DNA of 64,000 bases from Boudabousia liubingyangii (GCF_001907245.1 NZ_MQSU01000003.1:411619-475618), one strand, 5' to 3'. Shown: positions 27,589-37,328, numbered from the stretch's first letter. A program made the numbers and translations. The notes: generated by a model not told the origin, from the letters alone.

Positions 27589-28569
27589 ATGAGCTACGTG
27601 ACCAAAAGAGCTGAACAGGCACAAGTTGCCGCAGAGATGTACTACCTGAACTTCGACACCATGGAGGCAATCGCCCGCGCACTCAATGTTTCGCGCTCTA
27701 CCGTCTCCCGCCTGTTGAAGTACGCGCGTGAATCCGGGATCGTTCAGATTCGGGTTGATTCGGCGGTAAAGTCCGATACCGCGCTAGCGCTGGAAGATAC
27801 CTTCGGCATTAGTGCCTCCTGTGTTTCCATCCACCGTCCGCTCACCCAGGTGGCCCGCCTACAGATGGTCGCAAAGGTCGCTGCCGAACGCCTGACCAGC
27901 CTGGTCAAAGACGGCAATACAATCGCGATCGCCTGGGGTAACACCACCACTGAAGTGCTGCGCCAAACCACCCCCGGTTCCCGACAGGGGATTACCGTGG
28001 TTCAGATGAACGGTTCGGCTTCCGCTGTTGATACCGGCTATGCCCCCGCCGAGGCCGCGCTCACCCGTGCCGCTGAGGTCTTCTCTGCTCAGGTGGTTCC
28101 CTTCCCGGTTCCCGCTTTCTTCGATTACGCGGAAACCCGCACTGCCCTTTGGAAGGAACGTTCCGTAAAACGGGTTCAGGGGGCCATGGAACAGGCTGAC
28201 CTAGCCCTCTTTGGGGTGGGGGCCTTCGATTCTGCCGTCCCCTCACTGGTTTATTCGGGTGGCTATCTAGAAGATGAGCAGATCCATGAGCTCTCGGCCG
28301 CCGGGGTGGTTGGTGATGTTTGTACGGTTCTAATTCGTGCTGACGGGTCTTGGGAAGGTATCGAACTGAACCAGCGTGCTTCCGGGCCCAGTCCAGAACT
28401 TCTGAAGGGGATCCCGCGTCGTCTGTGCGTGGTCTCTGGGATTGGGAAGGCTAGTGCACTGTTAGGTGCGCTGCGTGCCGGGGTCGTAACCGACCTGGTA
28501 GTGGATGAAGAAACTGGTCAGCGTGTTCTGCAGCTGCAACGCCAAAAGCGCGGGCGCCCTCGTAGGTGA
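27589..28569 (+). CDS. SorC/DeoR-family sugar-binding transcriptional regulator
   Basis: A 326-residue regulator. An N-terminal helix-turn-helix (about residues 20-42, MEAIARALNVSRSTVSRLLKYA) is followed by the SorC sugar-phosphate-binding domain (about 60-320), with IAIAWGNTTTEVLR and LFGVGAFDS resembling the GxG-type ligand loops. The start at 27589 uses AAGG 4 bases upstream; the longer frame would place codons in the operator. Divergent placement suggests control of glpD-glpF-glpK by a phosphorylated intermediate such as glycerol 3-phosphate or DHAP. That target is inference. Confidence 0.9.
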   Translation: MSYVTKRAEQAQVAAEMYYLNFDTMEAIARALNVSRSTVSRLLKYARESGIVQIRVDSAVKSDTALALEDTFGISASCVSIHRPLTQVARLQMVAKVAAERLTSLVKDGNTIAIAWGNTTTEVLRQTTPGSRQGITVVQMNGSASAVDTGYAPAEAALTRAAEVFSAQVVPFPVPAFFDYAETRTALWKERSVKRVQGAMEQADLALFGVGAFDSAVPSLVYSGGYLEDEQIHELSAAGVVGDVCTVLIRADGSWEGIELNQRASGPSPELLKGIPRRLCVVSGIGKASALLGALRAGVVTDLVVDEETGQRVLQLQRQKRGRPRR

Positions 28570-28618
28570 AAACTAATACCTGTCACCGCAGGTAGGGTGC
28601 CCTAGCTGCTAAAGGCTC

Positions 28619-28660
28619 AATTCAGGGTGGATAAGGGATTTTTCAGGGTTTTTTCAGGGT
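28619..28660 (+). promoter_or_regulatory. Helically phased direct repeats before the ABC exporter
   Basis: TTTTTCAGGGT occurs twice in direct tandem (28639-28649 and 28650-28660). A third, shorter copy AATTCAGGGT ends at 28628, so the CAGGG cores lie 21 and 11 bases apart, that is two turns and one turn. This layout is typical of OmpR/PhoB-type response-regulator sites. It ends 43 bases before the start at 28704. Confidence 0.6.
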
Positions 28661-28703
28661 ATGTCCTGATAGCTTTTCCAAAAAAAGTTGATAGTTTTGA
28701 AGC

Positions 28704-29468
28704 ATGAGAACACGATCACAATCCCGCACTGAAAACCCTCAGCCCCAACGGACTCACGATGGTCCCATTATCGTGGCCCGCGACCTAGTGAAAATCTACG
28801 GTAGCGGCGAAACTGAGGTACGCGCCCTCGACGGCATTAGCCTAGATATTATGCCGGCTCAGTTCACGGCTATCCTAGGCCCCTCCGGTTCCGGTAAATC
28901 CACCCTCCTGCACGCCCTAGCGGGCCTAGATACCGTGACCTCAGGGTCCATCCTGCTGGGCGGCAAGGAACTAGTGGGCATGAAAGATAAGGAACTCACC
29001 CAGCTGCGCGCCAGCCAGGTCGGTTTTATCTTCCAAGCCTTTAACCTAGTGCCCACCCTGACCGCGGCAGACAACATTAAACTGCCTATGCGACTGGCAA
29101 AGAAAACCGTTGATGAACGCTGGTTTGAACAGATCACCGGCCTGCTGGGATTGACCGAACGCCTGCACCACAAGCCCAACCAGCTCTCCGGCGGGCAGCA
29201 GCAGCGCGTCGCCGTGGCCCGCACCTTGGTTTCCCGGCCAGACATTATCGTGGCGGATGAGCCCACCGGTAACCTTGACTCGAAGACCGGCGCGGAAGTT
29301 ATGGACATCCTGCGCGCAGCCGTAGACGAATTGGGACAAACCGTACTAATGGTGACCCACGATCTACATGCCGCCGCTCGCGCGGACCGTGCCCTGATCC
29401 TCAAGGACGGCCGGATTTCTAACGATATTGAGCACGCCAGCGAAGAAACTCTCCAAGGGTTGATCTAA
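28704..29468 (+). CDS. ABC transporter ATP-binding protein (MacB/LolD type)
   Basis: A 254-residue ATPase with Walker A GPSGSGKSTLL, Q-loop FQAFNLVPTLTA, signature LSGGQQQRVAVART and Walker B IIVADEPTGNLD followed by the switch His in MVTHD. The order of motifs and the NLVPTLTA stretch are typical of the MacB/LolD/FtsE group, which work with FtsX-like permeases. One base separates its stop from the permease start. Phased direct repeats upstream suggest induction by a response regulator encoded elsewhere. Confidence 0.95.
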   Translation: MRTRSQSRTENPQPQRTHDGPIIVARDLVKIYGSGETEVRALDGISLDIMPAQFTAILGPSGSGKSTLLHALAGLDTVTSGSILLGGKELVGMKDKELTQLRASQVGFIFQAFNLVPTLTAADNIKLPMRLAKKTVDERWFEQITGLLGLTERLHHKPNQLSGGQQQRVAVARTLVSRPDIIVADEPTGNLDSKTGAEVMDILRAAVDELGQTVLMVTHDLHAAARADRALILKDGRISNDIEHASEETLQGLI

Positions 29469-29469
29469 G

Positions 29470-32193
29470 ATGTGGCGATTAACCATTGAAAATCTAAAAA
29501 CCCACTGGGGGCGCTACGTAGCCTCGATCATCACGATCATGCTGGCTACCGCCTTCGCCATGGGGACGCTCATGTTTGGGGCTGGCATCGCAAACAGCTT
29601 CCAATGGAAAGAAGAAAACCGGGTAGCCGGAGTCGATCTAAAGGTACAAGTAGGAGACATCGGCGCTGAAGGCGAATCAGGCGCGAAAGTCTTCGACCGG
29701 CAGTTAGAACTAGCCCAAAAGGTTAGGGACATGCCAGATGTCGAAGCTATCTGGTCCGCCGATCCAGAAATCTCCAAGAATGATAAGGGCGATATTATCT
29801 CTACCGCCGTCCTGCCCGGCGGGGACAAAAATGTCCTAGTGCCCCAGGAAGGCGGCACCTATCCCACAGAACCTGGACAGATTCTGCTGAATTACACGGA
29901 AGCTAAGGATCTGAAAGCGAAGGTGGGGGATGAACTCAAGTTCACCGGTCCGTCCAAACGATTCTGGCTTGATGACCACCCGCCACAGGATGGTGAGGGG
30001 GACAGTGCCGCCGAATTCCAAAAACTGGCTAATAAGTGGGCACAGCAGGATCCAGAAAACTACGCTCGCATTCCCTACACCTATAAAGTCGTAGGTATCG
30101 CCACCGAAAGATCATCTAAGCAACTTACTGGAACTAGCTATATCACCTTAGCTGACAGCCAGAAATATAATGACAATTGGTTCGTCTACTATGTGAAGGT
30201 TAAACCGGGCACAGAAGAAAAGGTTAAGTCAGAGATCCAGAACCTTTACCAGCCCTTCAACCCTAAAGATACCAATTCGCCGACCTCGGTAAAGACCCAA
30301 GCTGAAGTAGTAGATAATGAGATGGAGCGCTACCAGGGGGCCCAGCTGATCATCAGCGCCATGTTCTTAATCTTCCCGGCGATCGCCATGATTGTGGCCA
30401 TCATTATTGTTTCCTCGACCTTCCGGGTTGTACAGGGGGAGCGCCGCAAAGAGATCGCCCTAATGCGCTGTATTGGTGCCTCCAAGCAGCAGCTCAAGCG
30501 CACCCTAGTGGCCGAGCAACTAGTCGTGGGTGCAGTCTCCGCCCTGCTAGGTATCGTCTTGGGCATTGCTGTGTCGATTCCGGCTCTGTGGTACTTCGAG
30601 CTTGCCGGTTCGTGGAAGCAGATTGCCTCCACCATTAGCTGGTGGATGATCGTGGCACTATTTATTTTGGGTCTGCTGATCACCTTGTTTGCGGGGATTG
30701 GTCCGGCCCGTGCGCTACAGAAGATTTCGCCCATCCAGGCGCTTTCTCTGGGGGCCGAGGAAGAAACCTCCCTCAAGCGGCGCCTGCGGATGCCCATTGG
30801 GGCCGCCATAATGATTTTGGTGGGGGTTCCGACCGCGATTTACGGTATTAACGCGGGCATCGAAAAGTTTGGCTTTACCGTTTTGGGTACCGCTCTAGGG
30901 GTACTAGGGACGCTTATGATCGGCTCCTTCCTAGCACCTAACCTAATCGGGACCATCGGCAAGCTAGGCCAACGCAGTACCACCCAAATTGCGGGACAGA
31001 ACGTCCGCCAAAATCCGGGACGGACCAGTGCGACCGTAGCGGCCCTAGCCCTCTCAGTAGGTTTGGTAACCATGATGATGGTGGGTGCGGCAACCGTCCG
31101 CGGCTCGGTGGACGCTACCTTGGATCGGGCTGTCGGTGCAGATGTGACCCTAACCAGTTTCAGTGATACGGATCTAGTCCCTGAGGATTCGGTACCGGCT
31201 GATGCCCCGAAACAAAACCCGGTAGAAGCGGGTACTAAAGCCCTGGAAAAGTATTTGAAGGATCCTCATTTTGTGGCTACCAACCTGGTGCCCCGCATTA
31301 AGGTGAATCTGGTTAATCCGGACTCCTCAGAGGCAAAGTCAGAGGACTGGAATGAGGACGATTTTGATCGGGCTGCCCTGCAGGAAAATGGGGGCGTTGC
31401 CAAGCTGACGAACTCTGAAGCGCCGCAGGCAGAAGATAACGTCCTGTATGTCATTGGATCTAACGAAGGTTACTATCGAGATCTGACCAAGGATGGGAAA
31501 CTCGTCCTGAAGTCGATTGACCTGCAGGGCAAGAAGCACACGCTGGAGGTCCGGGTTCAAGAGATTAAGCCTGGTATGGCCAGTAATACGATCTCTAAAG
31601 CGACCATGGAAGCTCTGGGTGGACCTAACGCGATCCCACAGTTCGTTGGCAACCTAAAGCCCACTGACGATCAGCAGGAACAGGTGGATTACCTCAAAGA
31701 GCTACAGAATGACGTTGAACGAAACTTTGCCCTCAAATCACCGATCATGGTTAAGGCCCAGATCTATGAGGCAGTGGATATTATGCTGCTTTCAGTTACC
31801 GCACTGCTAAGTGTTTCAGTCTTGGTTGCCATGATTGGCGTAGCGAATACCCTGATCCTGTCCGTCAGTGCCCGCAAGCGCGAGTTTGGCTTACTTCGGG
31901 CCCTGGGGATGACCTCTGGGCAGACTAAGGGCATGGTCCTCTGGGAAGCACTGGTTTCGGGTATCTGTGGTGCCCTGCTAGGGGTAATCCTGGGGGTAGT
32001 AGCCGCCTATGCGGGCATTAAGGGACTGAACTTCTCTCGCACGATCGGTGACGGGCTGGGAACGGAGGTCTTCACTATCCCGTGGCTACAGATCCTCGGG
32101 GCCCTGGCTGTGGTGGTTGTTGCAGCCACGATCGCTGCCCTGATTCCCGCCCGCCGCGCCGGGAAAGCCACCCCGATCCAGGCCCTAGCCTAG
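29470..32193 (+). CDS. ABC transporter permease with two FtsX domains
   Basis: A 907-residue permease. It has a helix near residues 15-38, a first large extracytoplasmic domain (about 40-285), helices around 290-430 forming the first FtsX domain, a further block of helices near 440-500, a second extracytoplasmic domain (about 555-765), and three C-terminal helices (about 770-900) ending GKATPIQALA. Duplicated FtsX domains and the 10-helix layout fit Gram-positive exporters of lipids, peptides or antibiotics (mechanotransmission type). The substrate is unknown. Residues 600-660 are rich in Asp, Glu and Lys. Confidence 0.92.
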   Translation: MWRLTIENLKTHWGRYVASIITIMLATAFAMGTLMFGAGIANSFQWKEENRVAGVDLKVQVGDIGAEGESGAKVFDRQLELAQKVRDMPDVEAIWSADPEISKNDKGDIISTAVLPGGDKNVLVPQEGGTYPTEPGQILLNYTEAKDLKAKVGDELKFTGPSKRFWLDDHPPQDGEGDSAAEFQKLANKWAQQDPENYARIPYTYKVVGIATERSSKQLTGTSYITLADSQKYNDNWFVYYVKVKPGTEEKVKSEIQNLYQPFNPKDTNSPTSVKTQAEVVDNEMERYQGAQLIISAMFLIFPAIAMIVAIIIVSSTFRVVQGERRKEIALMRCIGASKQQLKRTLVAEQLVVGAVSALLGIVLGIAVSIPALWYFELAGSWKQIASTISWWMIVALFILGLLITLFAGIGPARALQKISPIQALSLGAEEETSLKRRLRMPIGAAIMILVGVPTAIYGINAGIEKFGFTVLGTALGVLGTLMIGSFLAPNLIGTIGKLGQRSTTQIAGQNVRQNPGRTSATVAALALSVGLVTMMMVGAATVRGSVDATLDRAVGADVTLTSFSDTDLVPEDSVPADAPKQNPVEAGTKALEKYLKDPHFVATNLVPRIKVNLVNPDSSEAKSEDWNEDDFDRAALQENGGVAKLTNSEAPQAEDNVLYVIGSNEGYYRDLTKDGKLVLKSIDLQGKKHTLEVRVQEIKPGMASNTISKATMEALGGPNAIPQFVGNLKPTDDQQEQVDYLKELQNDVERNFALKSPIMVKAQIYEAVDIMLLSVTALLSVSVLVAMIGVANTLILSVSARKREFGLLRALGMTSGQTKGMVLWEALVSGICGALLGVILGVVAAYAGIKGLNFSRTIGDGLGTEVFTIPWLQILGALAVVVVAATIAALIPARRAGKATPIQALA

Positions 32194-32214
32194 CGGGAGC
32201 GATAGAGACAGAAA

Positions 32215-32260
32215 TGGCCCCCACCAAGACCCTCTGACGGGGAAATGGTGGGGGCCAAAA
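32215..32260. terminator. Bidirectional terminator after the ABC permease
   Basis: TGGCCCCCACCA (32215-32226) pairs perfectly with TGGTGGGGGCCA (32246-32257), with AAAA following and TTTC on the opposite strand. It lies between convergent genes. Confidence 0.88.
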
Positions 32261-32268
32261 CTGTTCGA

Positions 32269-32829
32269 TTAGAGGAACTGACGCGGATCGAAGGAGGCCA
32301 ACGGAATGATTTCCAGTCGAGGTAGTTCTACCTGGAAGGCCCGCACATCGTATTCCAAGTCGTACATGTGCAAACCGTGATCAGCCATCTCCAACAGCTG
32401 AGAGGAAGCAAACTCACGGAAACACATGACGCCCACACGACGGTTGTCGTCAATCAGCGCCTGCAGCTGGGGGACAAAGTCGGCATCATGGGTCGCTAGG
32501 ATAACGTCACCATGGCCCTGTTCCAAGATGGCCTCAAGGGTCATCTGGATACCAATGTCGACCACCTTTTCGGCGCCCTCACCCGCTAGGGGAATGGGCT
32601 TGTATTCCATGGCGACCAGAGCCTGCACGAAGTTCATGGGCATAAACCCGGAAGAGGCGTTTAGGAAGAAGAGGCCGCGAGCGCCCTCGTCCCAAGTGTC
32701 GTAGGCAAAGTCTAGGATTCGATCCCAGCGTGGCCTTTCATCCTTTTCTGGGCGACGCCCCAGGACAGACATGCCCAAGGTAGCGTCAATATTTTCGCCG
32801 TCAACTAGCAGGTAGGTCGTTTGATTCAT
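32269..32829 (-). CDS. NYN-domain protein (LabA/DUF88-like)
   Basis: A 186-residue PIN-like NYN-domain protein. LLVDGENIDATL near the N-terminus provides the first acidic cluster, and DVILATHDADFVPQLQALI the later Asp pair. These domains are metal-dependent RNases in several systems; the actual target is not known here. A tail of about 45 residues follows. It lies 14 bases after pspA-like gene on the same strand and may be co-transcribed with it. Confidence 0.88.
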   Translation of the reverse strand: MNQTTYLLVDGENIDATLGMSVLGRRPEKDERPRWDRILDFAYDTWDEGARGLFFLNASSGFMPMNFVQALVAMEYKPIPLAGEGAEKVVDIGIQMTLEAILEQGHGDVILATHDADFVPQLQALIDDNRRVGVMCFREFASSQLLEMADHGLHMYDLEYDVRAFQVELPRLEIIPLASFDPRQFL

Positions 32830-32842
32830 GGTGTCTATTAAA

Positions 32843-33559
32843 TCACTGCTGCTTCTTTAGGGCAGCTAAACGGGCTTCAACTTCAGCGGAATCGCCATCC
32901 ATTTCCAGTTCCGCGAACTGGTTCTCTAGAGAGTCCATCGCCAGTTCGGTACGGCCCTGAGCCAGTGCTTCTTCGCGGCGGACGCGCTCTTCGAAGCGGG
33001 AAACCTCAGAGGTCGGGTCAAGGACGGAAATCTTGCTGACCGCATCCTGAACTAGGTTCTGGGCGGCGGCAGTCTTCTGACGAGCTACCAGCTCATCACG
33101 CTTTTTCTTGAGGTCTTCCAACTTGTCACGCATGGAGGAAACACCGGACTTGAGCTTTTCGACAGTGTCGCGCTGGGCAGCTAGTAGCGGTTCGGCATCC
33201 TTGACTTCGCGTTCGGCAGAGATCTGCTTGCCTAGGGCGACCTTGGCCAAGTTATCAAACTTGTTAGCGGCTTCCGCATCACCGGCGGCACGTAGGGAAT
33301 CGGCCTTGGCGCTAGCAGCGGCAGCCTTTTCGCCCCATTCCTTAACTTCAGCCTGATCAGCTTCGTAGTCCTTTTCGGCTAGGCGCAGGTTGCCAATGGT
33401 CTGAGCAACAGCGGATTCAGCTTCCGCGATGGAGTTCGTGTAGTCGCGGATCAACTGATCCAGCATCTTTTCTGGATCTTCAGCGCGGTCCAGTAGCGCA
33501 TTGATGTTTGCCTTAGCTAGCTGGGTGATACGACCCAAGATTGATTGCTTTTCAGCCAT
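32843..33559 (-). CDS. PspA/IM30-family protein
   Basis: A 238-residue, almost wholly helical coiled-coil protein of the PspA/Vipp1 (ESCRT-III-like) family. GRITQLAKANINALLDRAEDPEKMLDQLIRD (start of the family fold) is split by helix breaks as usual. The start at 33559 has AAAGGA 6 bases upstream; an ATG at 33565 sits too close to that site. It probably protects the membrane during envelope stress. It lies between the TPM-domain gene and the NYN gene on one strand, a gene partnership seen in many bacteria. Confidence 0.92.
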   Translation of the reverse strand: MAEKQSILGRITQLAKANINALLDRAEDPEKMLDQLIRDYTNSIAEAESAVAQTIGNLRLAEKDYEADQAEVKEWGEKAAAASAKADSLRAAGDAEAANKFDNLAKVALGKQISAEREVKDAEPLLAAQRDTVEKLKSGVSSMRDKLEDLKKKRDELVARQKTAAAQNLVQDAVSKISVLDPTSEVSRFEERVRREEALAQGRTELAMDSLENQFAELEMDGDSAEVEARLAALKKQQ

Positions 33560-33664
33560 GGTCATTCCTTTCTTGAAGCCTGCGCTTTGCAAGCCTTTGT
33601 GTTTTAGATTACTAGATGAGTCTGAATACTGTCACCCGGTTTATGGGGTGCTTTCGGCACCAGC

Positions 33665-35899
33665 TTAGAAACTGCCGCCAGAGGAAGAAGAGAATCCACC
33701 GCCGGAAGAAGAAGAGAAACTGCCACCGGAGCTGGAACTGAAGCCACCACCGAAGAAACCACCACTTGAGCTGCTATAACTATCATCGTAGCCAGAACCC
33801 CAGGACGGAGAGCGCGAGCCCCAGTCGTGGCGGGAATAATCATTTAGAAGGCCCGTCAAAAACATCTCGGCCAGAACACTGGGAGCATTCGGGGAGCGAC
33901 TTTCCTCCCGTACATAACCCTCCGGATCCTGCGCAGACGGGGTAGCGCGCTGAACATCAACATTCGCTTGACGAAGCGCTGCCGCTGACAACTCTTCCAT
34001 GCGGGCGATTTCCTCTAGAGCTTTCTCTGGGGAGGTCTGCAGGATCTCACGAGCGGACGCTGCCGCGGCCTGAGCGGTTTCCAGATCAACCCGGGCTTTA
34101 GGGCCAACTGCCCCGCGGTTGTTGGAAATGAAGTTTGCCGCTCGGAATAACGCCGGACGCGCATTTGCCAATGCCTTGGAAGCCTGTTCAACCTTCTTTT
34201 TGAAGTTTTGTTCTTCAGAGCGATAAGGTACCAGCGCCTCATCTAGGGCACGTTCTGCTTTCCCGATGCTAGATAGGACTTCTAACGGGTCCACCTGCCC
34301 GGCACGGGCGGCCTGAGCCTTTTCAATTTCAGCTTTGGCATCCGAGACGAAACTCTGCAGCGCCGAATTATTTTGCGCTAAGCGGTTGGCATCATCAATA
34401 TCAGAACTAATGGAACTAATCGCCTTAACGATGAGCTTATCTATCTGTCCTAGAGTTTCAAAAGCCGTTGCGACCTGCTGGTGTAGTTCAAAGGCTTGCG
34501 TGTAGGTGCGTTGGGCAACCTCGAAACGGTGCAAAGCCAAACTTGAATCTTGAGATTTTCTGGCTCTTTCGCAATCTTTCAGGGCCTGTTCTGCGGCGTC
34601 CAAAAGATTGTTGATGCGTCCGGGAAGCGCATCAAGGGAATCCAAGGGTACCGAGGGGAAAGCTGCTTTCACCGAAGTAATTTCTGCTTCCGCATGTTCA
34701 TTCAAACGCGTTAGTTCGGCCATCTTTTCGCGCAGATTCGGAACGCCGGTCTGTAGGTCTGCCGCGGAAGTACGAAGCTTTTGGAAAGCCTGCTTGCGCT
34801 GCGCCAACGCACTATCGATCTCTTTGACTTCGTCCAGCACCTTTAGATACGCCAAGCGCATGGTTTGCTCATCACTCTGTTTCTGAGCGCGTCCAAACAG
34901 ATCCCAAGCGTCAGTTAACTTAGGCGAAACCTCATTCAAGAGTGATTCAAAGTCTTCGGTTTCGGTTCGTCCGAACTGAGCCTGCGCAAAGGTTAGCTCC
35001 TGGCGGGCATCTTTCAGACCGTTATCTACCGACATCAGGGTGGAAGAAACGACTTGCTCAAGTTCCTTAATCGGTAGTTGGGCCAGAGTCGGATCCGTGC
35101 CCGGCGGTAGGGGAGTCTGGTGAGTATCGCCTCGCAGGCTTCCCCGATCGCGGCGTGCCTTTTGCAGGAACACCATTACCACAATTAAGGGAAGAACCAA
35201 GAAAATAAAGAGCTTTGGAATCCAGCTCAGCAGCCGGTTCGAAGTGGGCTGTTCGGCTGGGCCCTGATCATTGGTGCTACCGGGGGCCTCAGATTCTTCT
35301 ACCGCGCCCTTCCGGCCGGAACTAATGACCTTGGTCTGCTCCAACTGATTAACCAGCTGATGCATGGCCTCATCCCAGTTACCGCTGTCAATGCCCTCAA
35401 TCAAGGAGCTCTTAAACATCTTGTCCAAGGATTCCAGCTCAGATTGAGTAATCCTGACAGAAGGACCCCGGACCACCGTGTAGCGTCGGGCATTAAGATC
35501 GGCAATGAACACTAGGTCCCTAGAAGTCACGCCGTTGGCTTCCGCCCAACGAATCGCATACTGATTAAATGGCTCTTTTGAAGTATTGAGCAAAGCCAGG
35601 CGTACCTGCGGATCATTACCTAGTTTTTCAAGTGAGATAGCCAAAGAATTAGGATCAGTTAGGACTTCGGCTTCGTCCTTCACCAACCAATCCGCGTGAT
35701 CATTCTTCTGGCGCTCTAAATTAGTGGTGGCAATTGCTTGGGGTACGGTGGCATCAGAGAGTTGGGTAATCGGGTTCGTCCACTCATTTGATTCGGCATA
35801 GGCCGAGCTGGCTGGCAAGCTAACCCCAGCAACAAGTAGTCCAGTGGCTAGCAGCGTACTAGCTAGGTTTTTGAGATTATTGTGCCTTAGATTACCCAT
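33665..35899 (-). CDS. TPM-domain membrane protein with coiled coil and Ser/Gly tail
   Basis: A 744-residue protein with a signal peptide ending ASSAYA (about residue 34), an extracytoplasmic TPM domain (about 55-195; KDEAEVLTDP and VVRGPSVRITQ), a membrane helix at about 225-245 (LFIFLVLPLIVVMVFL), a long cytoplasmic coiled coil (about 265-660) and a C-terminal Ser/Gly/Phe-rich segment (about 695-744, repeats of SSSGGGF). It resembles YgcG/TPM proteins, which often neighbour PspA. The coiled coil could engage PspA; that is inference. Confidence 0.88.
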   Translation of the reverse strand: MGNLRHNNLKNLASTLLATGLLVAGVSLPASSAYAESNEWTNPITQLSDATVPQAIATTNLERQKNDHADWLVKDEAEVLTDPNSLAISLEKLGNDPQVRLALLNTSKEPFNQYAIRWAEANGVTSRDLVFIADLNARRYTVVRGPSVRITQSELESLDKMFKSSLIEGIDSGNWDEAMHQLVNQLEQTKVISSGRKGAVEESEAPGSTNDQGPAEQPTSNRLLSWIPKLFIFLVLPLIVVMVFLQKARRDRGSLRGDTHQTPLPPGTDPTLAQLPIKELEQVVSSTLMSVDNGLKDARQELTFAQAQFGRTETEDFESLLNEVSPKLTDAWDLFGRAQKQSDEQTMRLAYLKVLDEVKEIDSALAQRKQAFQKLRTSAADLQTGVPNLREKMAELTRLNEHAEAEITSVKAAFPSVPLDSLDALPGRINNLLDAAEQALKDCERARKSQDSSLALHRFEVAQRTYTQAFELHQQVATAFETLGQIDKLIVKAISSISSDIDDANRLAQNNSALQSFVSDAKAEIEKAQAARAGQVDPLEVLSSIGKAERALDEALVPYRSEEQNFKKKVEQASKALANARPALFRAANFISNNRGAVGPKARVDLETAQAAAASAREILQTSPEKALEEIARMEELSAAALRQANVDVQRATPSAQDPEGYVREESRSPNAPSVLAEMFLTGLLNDYSRHDWGSRSPSWGSGYDDSYSSSSGGFFGGGFSSSSGGSFSSSSGGGFSSSSGGSF

Positions 35900-36101
35900 G
35901 CCCTTAATCTTGCCCTAGATAACCGAAAAACGCAGCCTGCTTGAGAAAAAATGGTAGAAAAATTTGCTAAAAAACGCCTAAATTCGCGTTCGGCAATTAA
36001 TCAACTGTTATTCTCAAGGCAAAGTAAAAAGGGGTCGATTTTTAGCTCATACTGGTAGACTGGTGTTCTTAAAGACTTAAAGAGAAATTGAAGGAGTTCG
36101 C

Positions 36102-36476
36102 ATGCCCAGGGGTAAAGTGAAATGGTTCGACGCTAAGAAGGGCTTCGGATACGTAACCAGTGAGGACACTGGAGATGTCTTCCTCCATATTTCTAACCTA
36201 CCGGAAGGCACCACCTCGCTAACCCCGGGAACTCGGGTCGACTTTAGTTTCGTCTCTGGCCACAAGGGCCCCCAGGTACTATCCTTGACCGTCCTCGAGG
36301 AAGCCCCGGCACCTAAGCGGGACCGGAAAAATCCGGCCGAGGTCGTAGTCCGCGTAGAAGACCTAATTAAACTACTCGATGAGGCTTCAGTGACCCTACA
36401 GAATGGTCGCTACCCAAGCAATTCACGAAATATTGCCAAAGCCTTGCGACTAGTAGCAACCGACTTCGATTACTGA
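36102..36476 (+). CDS. Cold-shock-domain protein with C-terminal extension
   Basis: A 124-residue protein. Residues 1-66 are a cold-shock domain (GKVKWFDAKKGFGYV with RNP1, DVFLHIS for RNP2) that binds single-stranded RNA or DNA. The extra ~58 residues include a basic KRDRKNPAE linker and a helical segment; this longer form is common in actinobacteria next to DUF3027. AAGGAG precedes the ATG by 6 bases. It is 14 bases upstream of the DUF3027 gene. Confidence 0.95.
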   Translation: MPRGKVKWFDAKKGFGYVTSEDTGDVFLHISNLPEGTTSLTPGTRVDFSFVSGHKGPQVLSLTVLEEAPAPKRDRKNPAEVVVRVEDLIKLLDEASVTLQNGRYPSNSRNIAKALRLVATDFDY

Positions 36477-36490
36477 TCCTAGGAATAGAA

Positions 36491-37285
36491 ATGACCTCTG
36501 AGAAGACCACAGCCGCGGGAGGCAATAAAACTAAGCCTCGAAAAGATGCCAAATTGGCGCAAGCGGTCGACCTTGCTCAAGAGGCGGCACAATCGGTAGC
36601 CCGCCCCGGACACGTGGGTGACCATCTAGGGGTAGAAGTTGACGGCCCCATGCTGTTGACTCACTACTTCGAATGCCTACACCCCGGTTATGTCGGTTGG
36701 GCTTGGGCCGTAACCGTCACCCGGGTACCGCGTTCCAGCCAAGTCACGGTCTGTGAAGTCGAAATGCTTCCCTACCAGAACGCGCTCCTAGCCCCACCGT
36801 GGGTACCGTGGGAAGAACGACTACAGCCCGCAGACGTACCACGCGGCGAAATGGTGCCGTTCATTGCGCATGATGAACGCCTAGTAACCGGTGAAGAACG
36901 TGCTAAAGAAGCTGATATCGAACCCGGTGACGAAATCCGCCAAGCCCTGGATCGCCCTCGGGTCCTGTCAGCAGAATCCCTAAATCGAGTAGGGGAGCGC
37001 TGGACCAAGAGTCTACGCACCGCCCGGGCTACCAAGCGCTACCCGCAATCATGCGAAACCTGCGCCTTCATGATCAAACTAACCGGACCAGTAGGTAAGA
37101 ACTTCGGGGTCTGCGGTAATGAATACGCCCTTGATGATGGCAAGGTAGTGCCCAATACCTATTCCTGTGGGGCACACTCAGAAACCGACGCCGACCGGAC
37201 CGAATCCCCCTGGGAGATCGAGCCTCTACGCTTGAACGACCTCAATCTAGAGGTACTAGATCCGGCAGAGTTCTGGTCTGAATAA
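36491..37285 (+). CDS. DUF3027-family protein
   Basis: A 264-residue actinobacterial protein. GDHLGVEVDGPMLLTHYFEC, GYVGWAWAVTVTRVPRS and the segment CEVEMLPYQNALLAPPWVPW are typical for DUF3027. A Cys-rich C-terminal part (CETCAFMIKL, FGVCGNEY, YSCGAHSET) has four Cys that could hold a metal. No function is known. It follows the cold-shock gene, a conserved pairing in the phylum, which hints at an RNA-related role. Confidence 0.9.
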   Translation: MTSEKTTAAGGNKTKPRKDAKLAQAVDLAQEAAQSVARPGHVGDHLGVEVDGPMLLTHYFECLHPGYVGWAWAVTVTRVPRSSQVTVCEVEMLPYQNALLAPPWVPWEERLQPADVPRGEMVPFIAHDERLVTGEERAKEADIEPGDEIRQALDRPRVLSAESLNRVGERWTKSLRTARATKRYPQSCETCAFMIKLTGPVGKNFGVCGNEYALDDGKVVPNTYSCGAHSETDADRTESPWEIEPLRLNDLNLEVLDPAEFWSE

Positions 37286-37328
37286 CACTCAAACCTAACA
37301 GCGTCTGCGGACACGGAAAGGAGGGGCG

